Shown: piece by piece, positions 25,452-34,139 of the stretch
Numbering within the stretch: the first letter of the stretch is position 1
Layout: every line of letters begins with the position of its first letter
Assembly: GCF_042429765.1 (NCBI RefSeq)
Contig: NZ_JBHLZU010000015.1
Location: forward strand, 124,001 to 188,000
DNA from: Allokutzneria oryzae
Lineage (GTDB): Bacteria > Actinomycetota > Actinomycetes > Mycobacteriales > Pseudonocardiaceae
Reading direction: 5' to 3'
DNA length: 64,000 nt
Program-made: the position numbers and the translations under genes
The notes under the pieces: model-generated
Told to the model about the DNA's origin: nothing
The model's database searches: none
Seen by the model: the letters and a program-made list of their open reading frames with translations, nothing else

Positions 25452-27476
25452 GTGCCGTACCCGTCCGACCGTGAACGCGATCGCCCGTGGGTGATGCGGA
25501 CCTACGCGGGCCATTCCTCGGCGGCGGCATCGAACGCGCTCTACCGCCGCAACCTGGCCAAGGGGCAGACCGGGCTCTCGGTCGCCTTCGACCTGCCGAC
25601 GCAGACCGGGTACGACCCGGACCACGAGCTCTCGCGCGGTGAGGTCGGCAAGGTCGGCGTGCCCATCAGCCACATCGGCGACATGCGCCAGCTCTTCGAC
25701 GGCATCCCGCTCGCCGAGGCCAACACCTCCATGACGATCAACGCGACGGCCATGTGGCTGCTCGCGCTCTACGTGAGCGTCGCGGAGGAGCAGGCCGAGG
25801 AGAAGGGCCTCGACCGCGACGAGATGCTGGCGAAGCTCGCCGGCACCACGCAGAACGACATCATCAAGGAGTACCTGTCGCGGGGCACCTACGTGTTCCC
25901 GCCGGGGCCGAGCCTGCGGCTGATCACCGACATGGTGGCCTGGGCCGTGCAGCACGTGCCCAAGTGGAACCCGATCAACATCTGCAGCTACCACCTGCAG
26001 GAGGTCGGCGCGTCCCCGGTGCAGGAGGTCGCCTACGCGATGTGCACCGCGATCTCGGTGCTCGACGCGGTCCGCGACTCCGGGCAGCTGCCGGACGACC
26101 GCTTCGGCGAGGTGGTCGGGCGGATCTCCTTCTTCGTCAACGCGGGTGTGCGCTTCATCGAGGAGATGTGCAAGATGCGCGCCTTCGGCGTGCTGTGGGA
26201 GGAGATCACCCGCGACCGCTACGGCATCGAGAACCCCAAGCAGCGGCGGTTCCGCTACGGCGTGCAGGTCAACTCGCTCGGGCTGACCGAGCAGCAGCCG
26301 GAGAACAACGTCCAGCGCATCGTGCTGGAGATGCTCGCGGTGTCCTTGTCCCGCAACGCCCGCGCCCGCGCGATCCAGCTCCCCGCGTGGAACGAGGCGC
26401 TCGGTCTGCCGCGCCCGTGGGACCAGCAGTGGGCGCTGCGGATGCAGCAGGTCCTCGCCTACGAGACGGATCTGCTTGAGTACGAAGACCTTTTCGACGG
26501 ATCTCCGGTGATCCAGGCCAAGGTGGACGAGATCGTCAACGGCGCGCGGGCGGAGATCGACCGCGTGCAGGCGATGGGCGGCGCGGTCGCCGCGGTGGAG
26601 AGCGGCTACATGAAGTCGCAGATGGTCTCCTCGCTGGCCGAGCGCCGCCGCAGGGTCGAGGCGGGCGAGGACGTCGTTGTGGGGCTGAACAAGTTCGACA
26701 CCACCGAGCCGAGCCCGTTGCAGGCCGAGGGCGCCAAGGCGATCGAGACGATCGACCCGCGGGTGGAGCGCGAGGCCAGCGAGGCCGTCCGCGCCTGGCG
26801 CGCCAACCGGGACGCCTCCACAGTGGACGAGTCGCTGCGCGGGTTGCGCGAGGCGGCCAAGACCGGCGCGAACCTCGTCACCGCAACGGTTTCCTGCGCC
26901 AGGGCCGGGGTGACCACCGGCGAGTGGGCTTCGGCCCTGCGCGAAGTCTTCGGCGAGTACCGTGCGCCGACCGGTGTCTCCGGCGCCTCGGCCGCGGGTG
27001 CTGCGGGCGCAGCGCTCGCCGGGGTGCGCGAGCGCGTGGCGAAGGCGGGGGAGGACCTCGGCGAGCGGCTGCGCATCCTCGTCGGCAAGCCCGGTCTCGA
27101 CGGCCACTCCAACGGCGCCGAGCAGGTTGCCGTTCGGGCGAGGGACGTCGGCTTCGAGGTCGTCTACCAGGGCATCCGGCTCACGCCGTCGCAGATCGTC
27201 GCGGCGGCGGTGCAGGAGGGCGTGCACGTCGTCGGGCTGTCGGTTCTGTCCGGCTCGCACCTGGAGGTCGTGCCCGCCGTCGTCGAGGGGCTCAAGGCGG
27301 CCGGTGTCACCGACGTTCCCGTTGTGCTGGGCGGAATCATCCCGCCGTCGGATGCGGCCGAGTTGCTGAAGCGCGGCGTGGCAAGGGTTTTCACGCCGAA
27401 GGACTACGAGCTGACCGAGATCATGGACGAGATCGTCACGGTCATCCGGAAAGCACACGGCTTGACCGAATCGTGA
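25452..27476 (+). CDS. meaA: B12-dependent acyl-CoA mutase MeaA (ethylmalonyl-CoA mutase type)
   Basis: The 674-residue protein fuses a methylmalonyl-CoA-mutase-type barrel (residues ~10-500: RPWVMRTYAGHSSAAASN, TGLSVAFDLPTQTGYDPDH, EYLSRGTYVFPPGPSLRL) to a C-terminal cobalamin domain (~540-670) with the D-x-H-x2-G motif in GLDGHSNGAEQ (Asp550, His552, Gly555). Sequence pattern and single-chain layout match Streptomyces MeaA, which acts on ethylmalonyl-CoA in the ethylmalonyl-CoA pathway. No ccr gene is in the window, so the pathway is inferred. GTG 25452 follows GGAGGTGG. The adenosyltransferase at 22633 would supply its cofactor. Confidence 0.9.
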   Translation: MPYPSDRERDRPWVMRTYAGHSSAAASNALYRRNLAKGQTGLSVAFDLPTQTGYDPDHELSRGEVGKVGVPISHIGDMRQLFDGIPLAEANTSMTINATAMWLLALYVSVAEEQAEEKGLDRDEMLAKLAGTTQNDIIKEYLSRGTYVFPPGPSLRLITDMVAWAVQHVPKWNPINICSYHLQEVGASPVQEVAYAMCTAISVLDAVRDSGQLPDDRFGEVVGRISFFVNAGVRFIEEMCKMRAFGVLWEEITRDRYGIENPKQRRFRYGVQVNSLGLTEQQPENNVQRIVLEMLAVSLSRNARARAIQLPAWNEALGLPRPWDQQWALRMQQVLAYETDLLEYEDLFDGSPVIQAKVDEIVNGARAEIDRVQAMGGAVAAVESGYMKSQMVSSLAERRRRVEAGEDVVVGLNKFDTTEPSPLQAEGAKAIETIDPRVEREASEAVRAWRANRDASTVDESLRGLREAAKTGANLVTATVSCARAGVTTGEWASALREVFGEYRAPTGVSGASAAGAAGAALAGVRERVAKAGEDLGERLRILVGKPGLDGHSNGAEQVAVRARDVGFEVVYQGIRLTPSQIVAAAVQEGVHVVGLSVLSGSHLEVVPAVVEGLKAAGVTDVPVVLGGIIPPSDAAELLKRGVARVFTPKDYELTEIMDEIVTVIRKAHGLTES

Positions 27477-27559
27477 CCTTTGCACAAGAGCACTGGTTTG
27501 ACCGGGGGAAAAGCGGGTACACCCGCGGTAGCGAAAGGTGCTTCTCCGGCTCGGGTTCT

Positions 27560-27589
27560 TTGACCTCAGTGGAGGGACGCCCCTACCGT
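27560..27589 (+). promoter_or_regulatory. possible promoter of the ehu operon
   Basis: TTGACC (27560-27565) and TACCGT (27584-27589) are 18 bases apart and lie 80 bases before ehuB. The match to sigma-70-type hexamers is fair; there is no independent support. Confidence 0.35.
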
Positions 27590-27669
27590 TCGCCGGACCG
27601 GGCCGCAGCGGTGCACGCCGCGACGGCCGACCGGTGAGGTCCTGACCCGGAAGCAAGGAGTCGCCCCTC

Positions 27670-28575
27670 GTGTGTGCCGAGCACGTCACCCGACGGAACT
27701 TTCTGAGGGGCACGGCGGGAGGCGCGCTCGCGGTCGCCATCGGCGTTTCCGCTTGCGCCCCAGTCGATCTGACCGCGCAGGACGCGGGAGGGGACCTGCT
27801 GAGCCGGATCCGCGACCGGGGCGAGGTCAACATCGGCATCGCCAACGAGTCGCCCTACGGCTTCGTGGACAGCGCCGGACGGATCACCGGCGAGGCACCG
27901 GAGCTGGCGCGGATCATCTTCCAGCGCCTGGGTGTCGAGCGGATGAACCCGAGGGTCACCGACTTCGGCTCGCTGATCCCCGCGCTCCAGGTGGGCGTGT
28001 TCGACGTGATCGCGGCCGGGATGTTCATCACGCCCGCCCGCTGCAAGCAGATCCTGTTCTCCGACCCGGAGTACCAGGCTCCGCAGACCCTGTTGGTGCC
28101 GAAGGGAAATCCCAAGGGCGTCAACACACTCGACGACATCGTGGCCAAGAAGGACGTGCGCGTCGGACTGCTCACCGGCAGCGCGGAGACCACCTATGCC
28201 GACGCGCTCGGTCTCAAGGACCGGTCGGTCATCTTCGACAGCGTCTTCAGCGGACTGGACGGCATCCTCGCCAACCGCGCGGACGCGTTCGCGCTGACCA
28301 CGATCTCCTTGCGGGACGCGGTTTCCAAGCGTCCGGACGCGCCGTTGGAGCTGACCCCGGCGTACGTCCCGATCATCGAGGGCGAGCAGAAGCTGGGCTG
28401 CGGGGCCTTCGGTTTCCGCCGGGACCAACGGGTCTTCCGTGACGCCTTCAACGCCGAGCTCAACCGCATGCGCGCCAACGGGGAGCTGCTCGCCACGGTG
28501 CGCCCGTTCGGGTTCACCGAGTCCGAGATGACCAAGCTGACCGTGGCCGAGCTGTGCACGGACACCAGCTCCTGA
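27670..28575 (+). CDS. ehuB: ectoine/hydroxyectoine ABC transporter substrate-binding lipoprotein
   Basis: The 301-residue exported binding protein starts with a twin-arginine-type signal (RRNFLRGTAGGALAVAIGV) ending in the lipobox VSAC. The mature part is a SBP_bac_3 domain. Segments GEAPELARIIFQRLGV, FGSLIPALQVGVFDVIAAGMFITPARCKQILFS and VPKGNPKGV match EhuB of ectoine importers closely. It would deliver ectoine or hydroxyectoine, compatible solutes, to the permeases encoded next. GTG 27670 has AAGGAG 10 bases upstream. It leads the four-gene operon ehuBCDA. Confidence 0.82.
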   Translation: MCAEHVTRRNFLRGTAGGALAVAIGVSACAPVDLTAQDAGGDLLSRIRDRGEVNIGIANESPYGFVDSAGRITGEAPELARIIFQRLGVERMNPRVTDFGSLIPALQVGVFDVIAAGMFITPARCKQILFSDPEYQAPQTLLVPKGNPKGVNTLDDIVAKKDVRVGLLTGSAETTYADALGLKDRSVIFDSVFSGLDGILANRADAFALTTISLRDAVSKRPDAPLELTPAYVPIIEGEQKLGCGAFGFRRDQRVFRDAFNAELNRMRANGELLATVRPFGFTESEMTKLTVAELCTDTSS

Positions 28576-28597
28576 GTCCTCCCGAGTCGAGGTGATC

Positions 28598-29287
28598 ATG
28601 TCCCCCCAGCTTCTCTCGTACCTGCTCGAAGGTCTGCTGACCACGTTGCAGCTGACCGTCGGCGCGGCGGCGCTCGGCCTGGTGTTCTCCTTCGCCGCCG
28701 GCATCGCGACCTGCAGCCCGAACATCGTGCTGCGCGGCGTCGGCCGGTTCTACATCGAGCTCTTCCGCGGCATCTCCGCACTGGTGCTGCTGTTCTGGTT
28801 CGTCTTCGCGCTCCCCTACGCCGGCTGGCAGCTCGACCCGATGTGGGCAGGCATCCTCGCGCTGGCGCTGAACATCGGCGCCTACGGCGCGGAGGTCGTG
28901 CGCGGCGGCATCGTCGCGGTCCCGGTCGCGCAGATCGAGGCCGCCGTCGCGCTGAACCTCACCAGGGCCCAGCGGATGCGGCTCGTCGTTCTGCCGCAAG
29001 CGATCGCGCGCATGCTGCCGCCGTTCGGCAACCTGCTCATCGAGCTGCTGAAGGGCACGGCGGTCGCGTACATCGTGCTGATCCCCGAACTGACCTTCGC
29101 CGGCCAGATCGTCCGCAACGCCACCGGTGACTCCGCCTCGGTGTTCACCGCGCTGCTGATCCTCTACGCGATCCTCGCGGTGTTCTTCACGACCATCGTC
29201 CGGCTGATCGAACGCCGGGTGGCGAAATCCCTTGGCAGGGCGCCTACTCCGGGATTCTTCGCGCGCCTGAAGGGAGTGAGAGCGTGA
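28598..29287 (+). CDS. ehuC: ectoine ABC transporter permease EhuC
   Basis: The 229-residue inner-membrane permease belongs to the polar amino-acid (HisM) family. It has about five helices and the EAA loop EAAVALNLTRAQRMRLVVLPQAIARMLPPFGN, where the ATPase docks. It would form the channel with EhuD. ATG 28598 was chosen because GAGG lies 6 bases upstream; GTG 28592 is possible. The 3' end overlaps ehuD by 4 bases (GTGA). Confidence 0.82.
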   Translation: MSPQLLSYLLEGLLTTLQLTVGAAALGLVFSFAAGIATCSPNIVLRGVGRFYIELFRGISALVLLFWFVFALPYAGWQLDPMWAGILALALNIGAYGAEVVRGGIVAVPVAQIEAAVALNLTRAQRMRLVVLPQAIARMLPPFGNLLIELLKGTAVAYIVLIPELTFAGQIVRNATGDSASVFTALLILYAILAVFFTTIVRLIERRVAKSLGRAPTPGFFARLKGVRA

Positions 29288-29949
29288 CGTGGGACTGGGA
29301 CTACGCCTGGGACAGTCTGCCGCTGCTGCTCGACGGGCTCGGTGTGACCGTGCTCGCGACACTGGCCGGAACGGCGATCGCGCTGGTGCTGGGCCTGGTG
29401 TTCACCCTGATGCGGCGCAGCTCGTCGCGGTGGATCTCCATCCCCACGGAGGTCTTCGTCGAGTTCATCCGCTCGACCCCGTTGCTGGTGCAGCTGTTCG
29501 TGCTGTTCTTCGTGCTGCCGGAGGTCGGGGTCCAGCTGTCCGCCTTCGCGACCGGTGTGATCGGGCTCGGCCTGCACTACGCCACCTACACCTCGGAGGT
29601 GTACCGCTCCGGTATCGAGGGGGTGCCCGCCGGGCAGTGGGAGGCGGCCAAGGCGCTCAACCTGCCCAGCAGGCGGGTGTGGACGAGCGTGATCCTGCCG
29701 CAGGCGGTCCCGCCGTCGATCCCGGCGCTGGGCAACTACGCGATCGCGATGTTCAAGGAGACCCCGCAGCTCACCGTGATCACGGTGATGGAGCTGCTCT
29801 CCGTCGCCAGGCAGCTCGGCGCGGAGAACTACCGCTACCTGGAGCCGGTCACCCTCATCGGCGTGCTCTTCCTGCTGGTGAGCCTGCCGACCGCGTGGCT
29901 GGTGCGGCGGATGGAGCGGCGCATGGTCCCCGCTCCGCGCCCGGTGTGA
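29284..29949 (+). CDS. ehuD: ectoine ABC transporter permease EhuD
   Basis: The 221-residue permease is similar in design to EhuC: five hydrophobic segments, the start motif SLPLLLDGLGVTVLATLAGTAIALVLGLVF and the EAA loop WEAAKALNLPSRRVWTSVILPQAVPPSIPALGN. It pairs with EhuC to make the membrane channel. The GTG overlaps the ehuC stop, so the two are made in equal amounts. EhuA follows after 28 bases. Confidence 0.82.
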   Translation: MTWDWDYAWDSLPLLLDGLGVTVLATLAGTAIALVLGLVFTLMRRSSSRWISIPTEVFVEFIRSTPLLVQLFVLFFVLPEVGVQLSAFATGVIGLGLHYATYTSEVYRSGIEGVPAGQWEAAKALNLPSRRVWTSVILPQAVPPSIPALGNYAIAMFKETPQLTVITVMELLSVARQLGAENYRYLEPVTLIGVLFLLVSLPTAWLVRRMERRMVPAPRPV

Positions 29950-29977
29950 ACCCCTTGCTAGGAAAGGACTTCTGCTC

Positions 29978-30793
<816 letters not shown>

Positions 30794-30815
30794 ACGCTCG
30801 GGGGCGTCCCAGGAC

Positions 30816-30853
30816 GAAGCGGGCGGCGTGGTTCGGGCCACGCCGCCCGCTTC
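30816..30853. terminator. bidirectional terminator between ehuA and the cysteine hydrolase gene
   Basis: A perfect 16-bp stem (30816-30831 with 30838-30853, GAAGCGGGCGGCGTGG) encloses the loop TTCGGG. It sits between convergent stops at 30793 and 30860 and can serve both strands. Confidence 0.85.
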
Positions 30854-30859
30854 GGCGTC

Positions 30860-31405
30860 TCAGCCCTTCAGCACCTCCTGCGTGCTGGTCACCTCGGCGA
30901 AGTTGTCGTGCAGGTTCACCGCGACCACCCTGGCGATCTCGTCAGCGGTGACGACCGTGCCGTCCCGCGCGGTCTCGTCGAAGGTGAACGTCGCGTCCAG
31001 CACGTAGCGGATGCGGTAGCCGAGGTCCCCGCCGACCCGGGTCGTGGTCTCCACGCAACGGTTGGTCTGGATGCCGCAGGTGACCAGGTCGGTGATGCCG
31101 CGCTCGGTCAGCCACGCGTGCAGGTCCTGCTCGCCGTGGAAGGCGGAGTGCACCCGCTTGTCGACAACGAGGTCGGGCGTGATCCCGTCGAGCTCGGGCT
31201 TGAACGCGTTGCCCTCGGTCCCCGGCCGCAGCGGCGAGCCGGGCTTGTCGGAGTTGTGCCGCACGAAGACGATCGGCTCGCCCGAGCTCTGCCAGGCTTC
31301 GAGCAGGGCGCGGATGTTGGCCTCGGCGTCGGGGTTGTTGCGCCTGCCCCAGAAGGCCGCGTCGTCGAAGCCGCGCTGCACGTCGATCACGATCAGAGCT
31401 GTCAT
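30860..31405 (-). CDS. isochorismatase-like cysteine hydrolase
   Basis: The 181-residue product MTALIVIDVQRGFDD... has the isochorismatase-fold triad: Asp8 (IDVQ), Lys83 (VVDKRVHSAF) and Cys117 (CGIQTNRCVETT), with the cis-peptide region before the Cys. The family includes nicotinamidases, N-carbamoyl and ureido amidohydrolases and maleamate amidases; the substrate cannot be called. ATG 31405 was chosen over upstream in-frame codons because it starts the conserved beta-strand. It diverges from the GlxA-type regulator across 71 bases, which suggests control by it. Confidence 0.87.
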   Translation of the reverse strand: MTALIVIDVQRGFDDAAFWGRRNNPDAEANIRALLEAWQSSGEPIVFVRHNSDKPGSPLRPGTEGNAFKPELDGITPDLVVDKRVHSAFHGEQDLHAWLTERGITDLVTCGIQTNRCVETTTRVGGDLGYRIRYVLDATFTFDETARDGTVVTADEIARVVAVNLHDNFAEVTSTQEVLKG

Positions 31406-31476
31406 GCCACCGAGCCTGCTGTCTCGCTGCCGAGGAGGGGAGTGGCAGAACCGGCACGAAGGAGTACTTTCCTGCC

Positions 31477-32427
31477 ATGCGCACGATCGGCCTCCTCGCC
31501 CTGCCGGACACCCGCTCCTTCGACGTCGCGGTGACGGCGGAGGTGTGGTGCGTCGACCGCGTGGACTCCGGGATCGGCCCCTTCGAGCTCCGGATCTGCG
31601 CGCCCCGCAAGGCATCCGTCGCCCTCCGCCCGGTGGGGCTGCTGCCGCCGACCCACGGCCTTGAGGGACTGGCGGACTGCGACCTGGTCGTGCTTCCGGG
31701 TCGCTACGACCCCCTCGCGCCGGTGCCGAAGCCGGTGGTCCACGCGCTTCGCGACTACCACCGAGCCGGCGGAGTCATCGCGACGTTGTGCTCGGGCGCG
31801 TTCACCGCTGCGGCGGCCGGGCTGCTCGACGGGCGGCCGGCGACGACGCACTGGCGGCTGCTCACGGCGCTGTCCTCGGCGGCCCCGCTCGCGGAGATCC
31901 GGGGCGACGTGCTCTTCACCGACGACGGCACGGTCCTGACCTCGGCGGGAGTCGTCGGCGGCGTGGACCTCTGCCTGCACCTGGTGCGGCGGTCGCTGGG
32001 CGCCTCCGTGGCGACCGCGCTGGCCCGCCGCCTGGTGATGCCGCCCGCGCGCGAGGGCGACCAGCGCCAGTTCGTGGAGGCACCCGTGCCCGCACGTCCC
32101 GCCCAGGTCGGCATCGGGTCCACAGTGGACTGGGCATCGGCCCGCCTGGAGTCCCCGCTCGGGGTGGGTGACCTGGCCGCGCACGCGGGGATGAGCGAGC
32201 GGTCCTTCCAGCGGGCGTTCACGGCGGCGATGGGGACAACGCCGGGAAAGTGGTTGCTGGCACAGCGCATTCGCCACGCGCAGCGGCTGCTGGAGACGAC
32301 GGACCTCTCGGTCGACCGCGTGGCCCAGCGCTGCGGTCTTGGCACGGCGGTCAACCTCCGCCGCCGCATGCGCTCAGCCCTCGGAGTCACCCCCGGCACG
32401 TACCGCCGCACCTTCCACACGGCGTGA
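31477..32427 (+). CDS. GlxA-family transcriptional regulator (DJ-1-like plus AraC domain)
   Basis: The 316-residue regulator has an N-terminal DJ-1/PfpI-like sensor domain (residues 1-185, with VIATLCSGAFTAAAAGLLDGRPATTHW, the elbow Cys retained) and a C-terminal AraC pair of helix-turn-helix motifs (~215-312: LGVGDLAAHAGMSERSFQRAFTAAMGTTPGKWL...RVAQRCGLGTAVNLRRRMRSALGVTPGTYRR). It probably senses a nitrogenous metabolite and controls the divergent cysteine hydrolase gene. ATG 31477 has AAGGAG upstream. Confidence 0.9.
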   Translation: MRTIGLLALPDTRSFDVAVTAEVWCVDRVDSGIGPFELRICAPRKASVALRPVGLLPPTHGLEGLADCDLVVLPGRYDPLAPVPKPVVHALRDYHRAGGVIATLCSGAFTAAAAGLLDGRPATTHWRLLTALSSAAPLAEIRGDVLFTDDGTVLTSAGVVGGVDLCLHLVRRSLGASVATALARRLVMPPAREGDQRQFVEAPVPARPAQVGIGSTVDWASARLESPLGVGDLAAHAGMSERSFQRAFTAAMGTTPGKWLLAQRIRHAQRLLETTDLSVDRVAQRCGLGTAVNLRRRMRSALGVTPGTYRRTFHTA

Positions 32428-32543
32428 ACGACGCGGGTGGGGCTAGGGCCTGTCCTGCAAGTCGTCCCGCTCCCCCGAGCCGCCCCCGCGTCCCGGACCC
32501 CCGCGCCCCCGTATCCGCGTGAGCCAGCCGGCGTGGCCGGGTG

Positions 32544-32612
32544 TTTCGCGTTTTGTCACCTTGATGCGCGAAAGAGCGCTCCCATTTCGCATCAAGGTGA
32601 CAAAACGCGAAA
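32544..32612. repeat. palindromic repeat family B, copy 2
   Basis: Perfect 25-bp arms (32544-32568 and 32588-32612) surround a 19-nt loop. The core CGCGTTTTGTCACCTTG is identical to copy 1 at 3817. The inner 29 nt differ at several places while keeping partial pairing. It lies between convergent genes, as copy 1 does. A 12-bp inverted pair, TGTCCTGCAAGT (32451-32462) and its complement (32677-32688), brackets it. Confidence 0.85.
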
Positions 32613-32692
32613 GGAGGGGCGGGTGGGTGAGGGCGCCGAGCGGGGTGGTGAGGGCGCCAAGGGGGGTGGTGTTGCCACTTGCAGGACACGAC

Positions 32693-33322
32693 CTATTCGA
32701 GGGCGACGCGGAGGCCGAGGGCGACCAGCACCGCTCCGGTGAGGCGTTCGAGGGTGAGCTTGACCTTGGGGAGGCTGAGCAGGCGGCCCAGCCTGCCCAC
32801 CAGGAACGAGAAGACCGTCCACCACAGCACCGCCAGCGCCAGGAAGATCGCGGCCAGGACCGCCGAGGTCGCCATGCGGGACTCGCCCGCCGCCACGAAC
32901 TGCGGCAGCAGGGTCAGGAACAGCAGGGCGATCTTGGGGTTGAGGACGTTGCTCAGCACGCCCTGGCGGAAGGCCGCCGTGCGGGCGACCGGTTCGGTCT
33001 CGACCGTGGCGGCCGACGCGGTGAGGCCGCGCAGCCCGTGCCGGGCCGCCCACAGCGCCTGCACCCCGAGCCACACCAGGTAGGCCGCGCCGATCAGCTT
33101 CACCACGGTGAACGCCGTCGCCGAGGCGGCCAGCAGCGCGGAGAGGCCGATCACCGCCGCGAGGGCGTGGACCGCGATGCCCGCGCAGCAGCCGAGGCCC
33201 GTCCACAGTGCCGCCGCCGTTCCACCACGCACCCCGTTGCGCAGCACGAGGGCCATGTCGGGGCCGGGTGTGACCGTCAACACAGCCACGACGGCCAAAA
33301 AGGGGATGAGTAGCTCTGGCAC
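32693..33322 (-). CDS. LysE-family amino-acid exporter
   Basis: The 209-residue protein has about six membrane helices and the LysE/RhtB signatures: LLIPFLAVVAVLTVTPGPDMALVLRNGVRGG at the N-terminus and GAAYLVWLGVQALW. NVLNPKIALLFLTLLPQFV is the conserved NPK motif. It would export an amino acid or small amine. GTG 33322 is the start. The 36-base gap to the enoyl-CoA hydratase gene holds both promoters or part of them. Confidence 0.9.
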   Translation of the reverse strand: MPELLIPFLAVVAVLTVTPGPDMALVLRNGVRGGTAAALWTGLGCCAGIAVHALAAVIGLSALLAASATAFTVVKLIGAAYLVWLGVQALWAARHGLRGLTASAATVETEPVARTAAFRQGVLSNVLNPKIALLFLTLLPQFVAAGESRMATSAVLAAIFLALAVLWWTVFSFLVGRLGRLLSLPKVKLTLERLTGAVLVALGLRVALE

Positions 33323-33358
33323 CTCGTCAGGCTAACTCCGCGGGACTACGGTCAGTCC

Positions 33359-34132
33359 ATGGTCGAGTATCGGAATCTTCTCGTCGCGCGTGAGGGCGAC
33401 GTCGTCCGGATCACGATGAATCGGCCGGAGCGCCGCAACGCGCTCTCCGCCGAGCACCTGGCCGAGTTGCTGGCCGCGTTGCGGGCGGCAGGGGACTCCG
33501 ACGCGACCGGTGTGGTGCTCGCCGCGGAGGGCAAGGTCTTCTCCGCCGGTCACGACTTCGCCGATGTGGCCGCGCGGGATCTCGACGGTGTGCGGGAGCT
33601 GCTGGAGCTGTGCACCGAGGTCATGCGCACCGTGCAGTCGATCCCGCAGGTGGTGGTCGCTCGGGTGCACGCGCTGGCCACCGCCGCCGGGTGCCAGCTC
33701 GTCGCGTCCTGCGACCTCGCTGTCGCCGCCGCCTCCGCCGGGTTCGCGCTGCCGGGCGGCAAGGCCGGGTGGTTCTGCCACACGCCTGCCGTCCCGGTCG
33801 CCCGCGCCGTCGGCCGCAAGCGCCTGATGGAGCTCGCGCTGACCGGTGATCCGATCGACGCCGCCACCGCCGAGCGGTGGGGCCTGGTGAACCGCGTCGT
33901 GCCCGACGAGGAGCTCGACGACGCCGTGAACGACCTGCTGGCGCGCGCCACGCGGGGGAGCCGGGCGAGCAAGGCGGCTGGGAAGCACACGCTGTACGCG
34001 CAGCTCGACCGGCCGGAGGCCGACGCGTACGAGATCGCGCTCGAAGCGATGGCCGCGGCTTCGCAGACGCCGGGGGCCAAGGAGGGGATGGCGGCCTTCC
34101 TGGAGAAGCGCAAGCCGTCTTGGCCCGACTAG
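33359..34132 (+). CDS. enoyl-CoA hydratase/isomerase family protein
   Basis: The 257-residue crotonase-fold protein has the oxyanion-hole segments VFSAGHDFADV (about 60-70) and LATAAGCQLVASCDLAVAA (about 104-122). At the usual catalytic glutamate positions I see no clear Glu pair (the 130s region reads GFALPGGKAGWFCH), so it may act as an isomerase, hydrolase or ECHDC3-like protein rather than a classical hydratase. It ends 7 bases before the aldehyde dehydrogenase and probably shares its transcript. Confidence 0.82.
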   Translation: MVEYRNLLVAREGDVVRITMNRPERRNALSAEHLAELLAALRAAGDSDATGVVLAAEGKVFSAGHDFADVAARDLDGVRELLELCTEVMRTVQSIPQVVVARVHALATAAGCQLVASCDLAVAAASAGFALPGGKAGWFCHTPAVPVARAVGRKRLMELALTGDPIDAATAERWGLVNRVVPDEELDDAVNDLLARATRGSRASKAAGKHTLYAQLDRPEADAYEIALEAMAAASQTPGAKEGMAAFLEKRKPSWPD

Positions 34133-34139
34133 GAGTGCC

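Noticed and set aside
27515..27535. Hairpin GCGGGTACACCCGC after meaA as a terminator
   Set aside because: The stem is only about five pairs and no stronger than chance in this composition.
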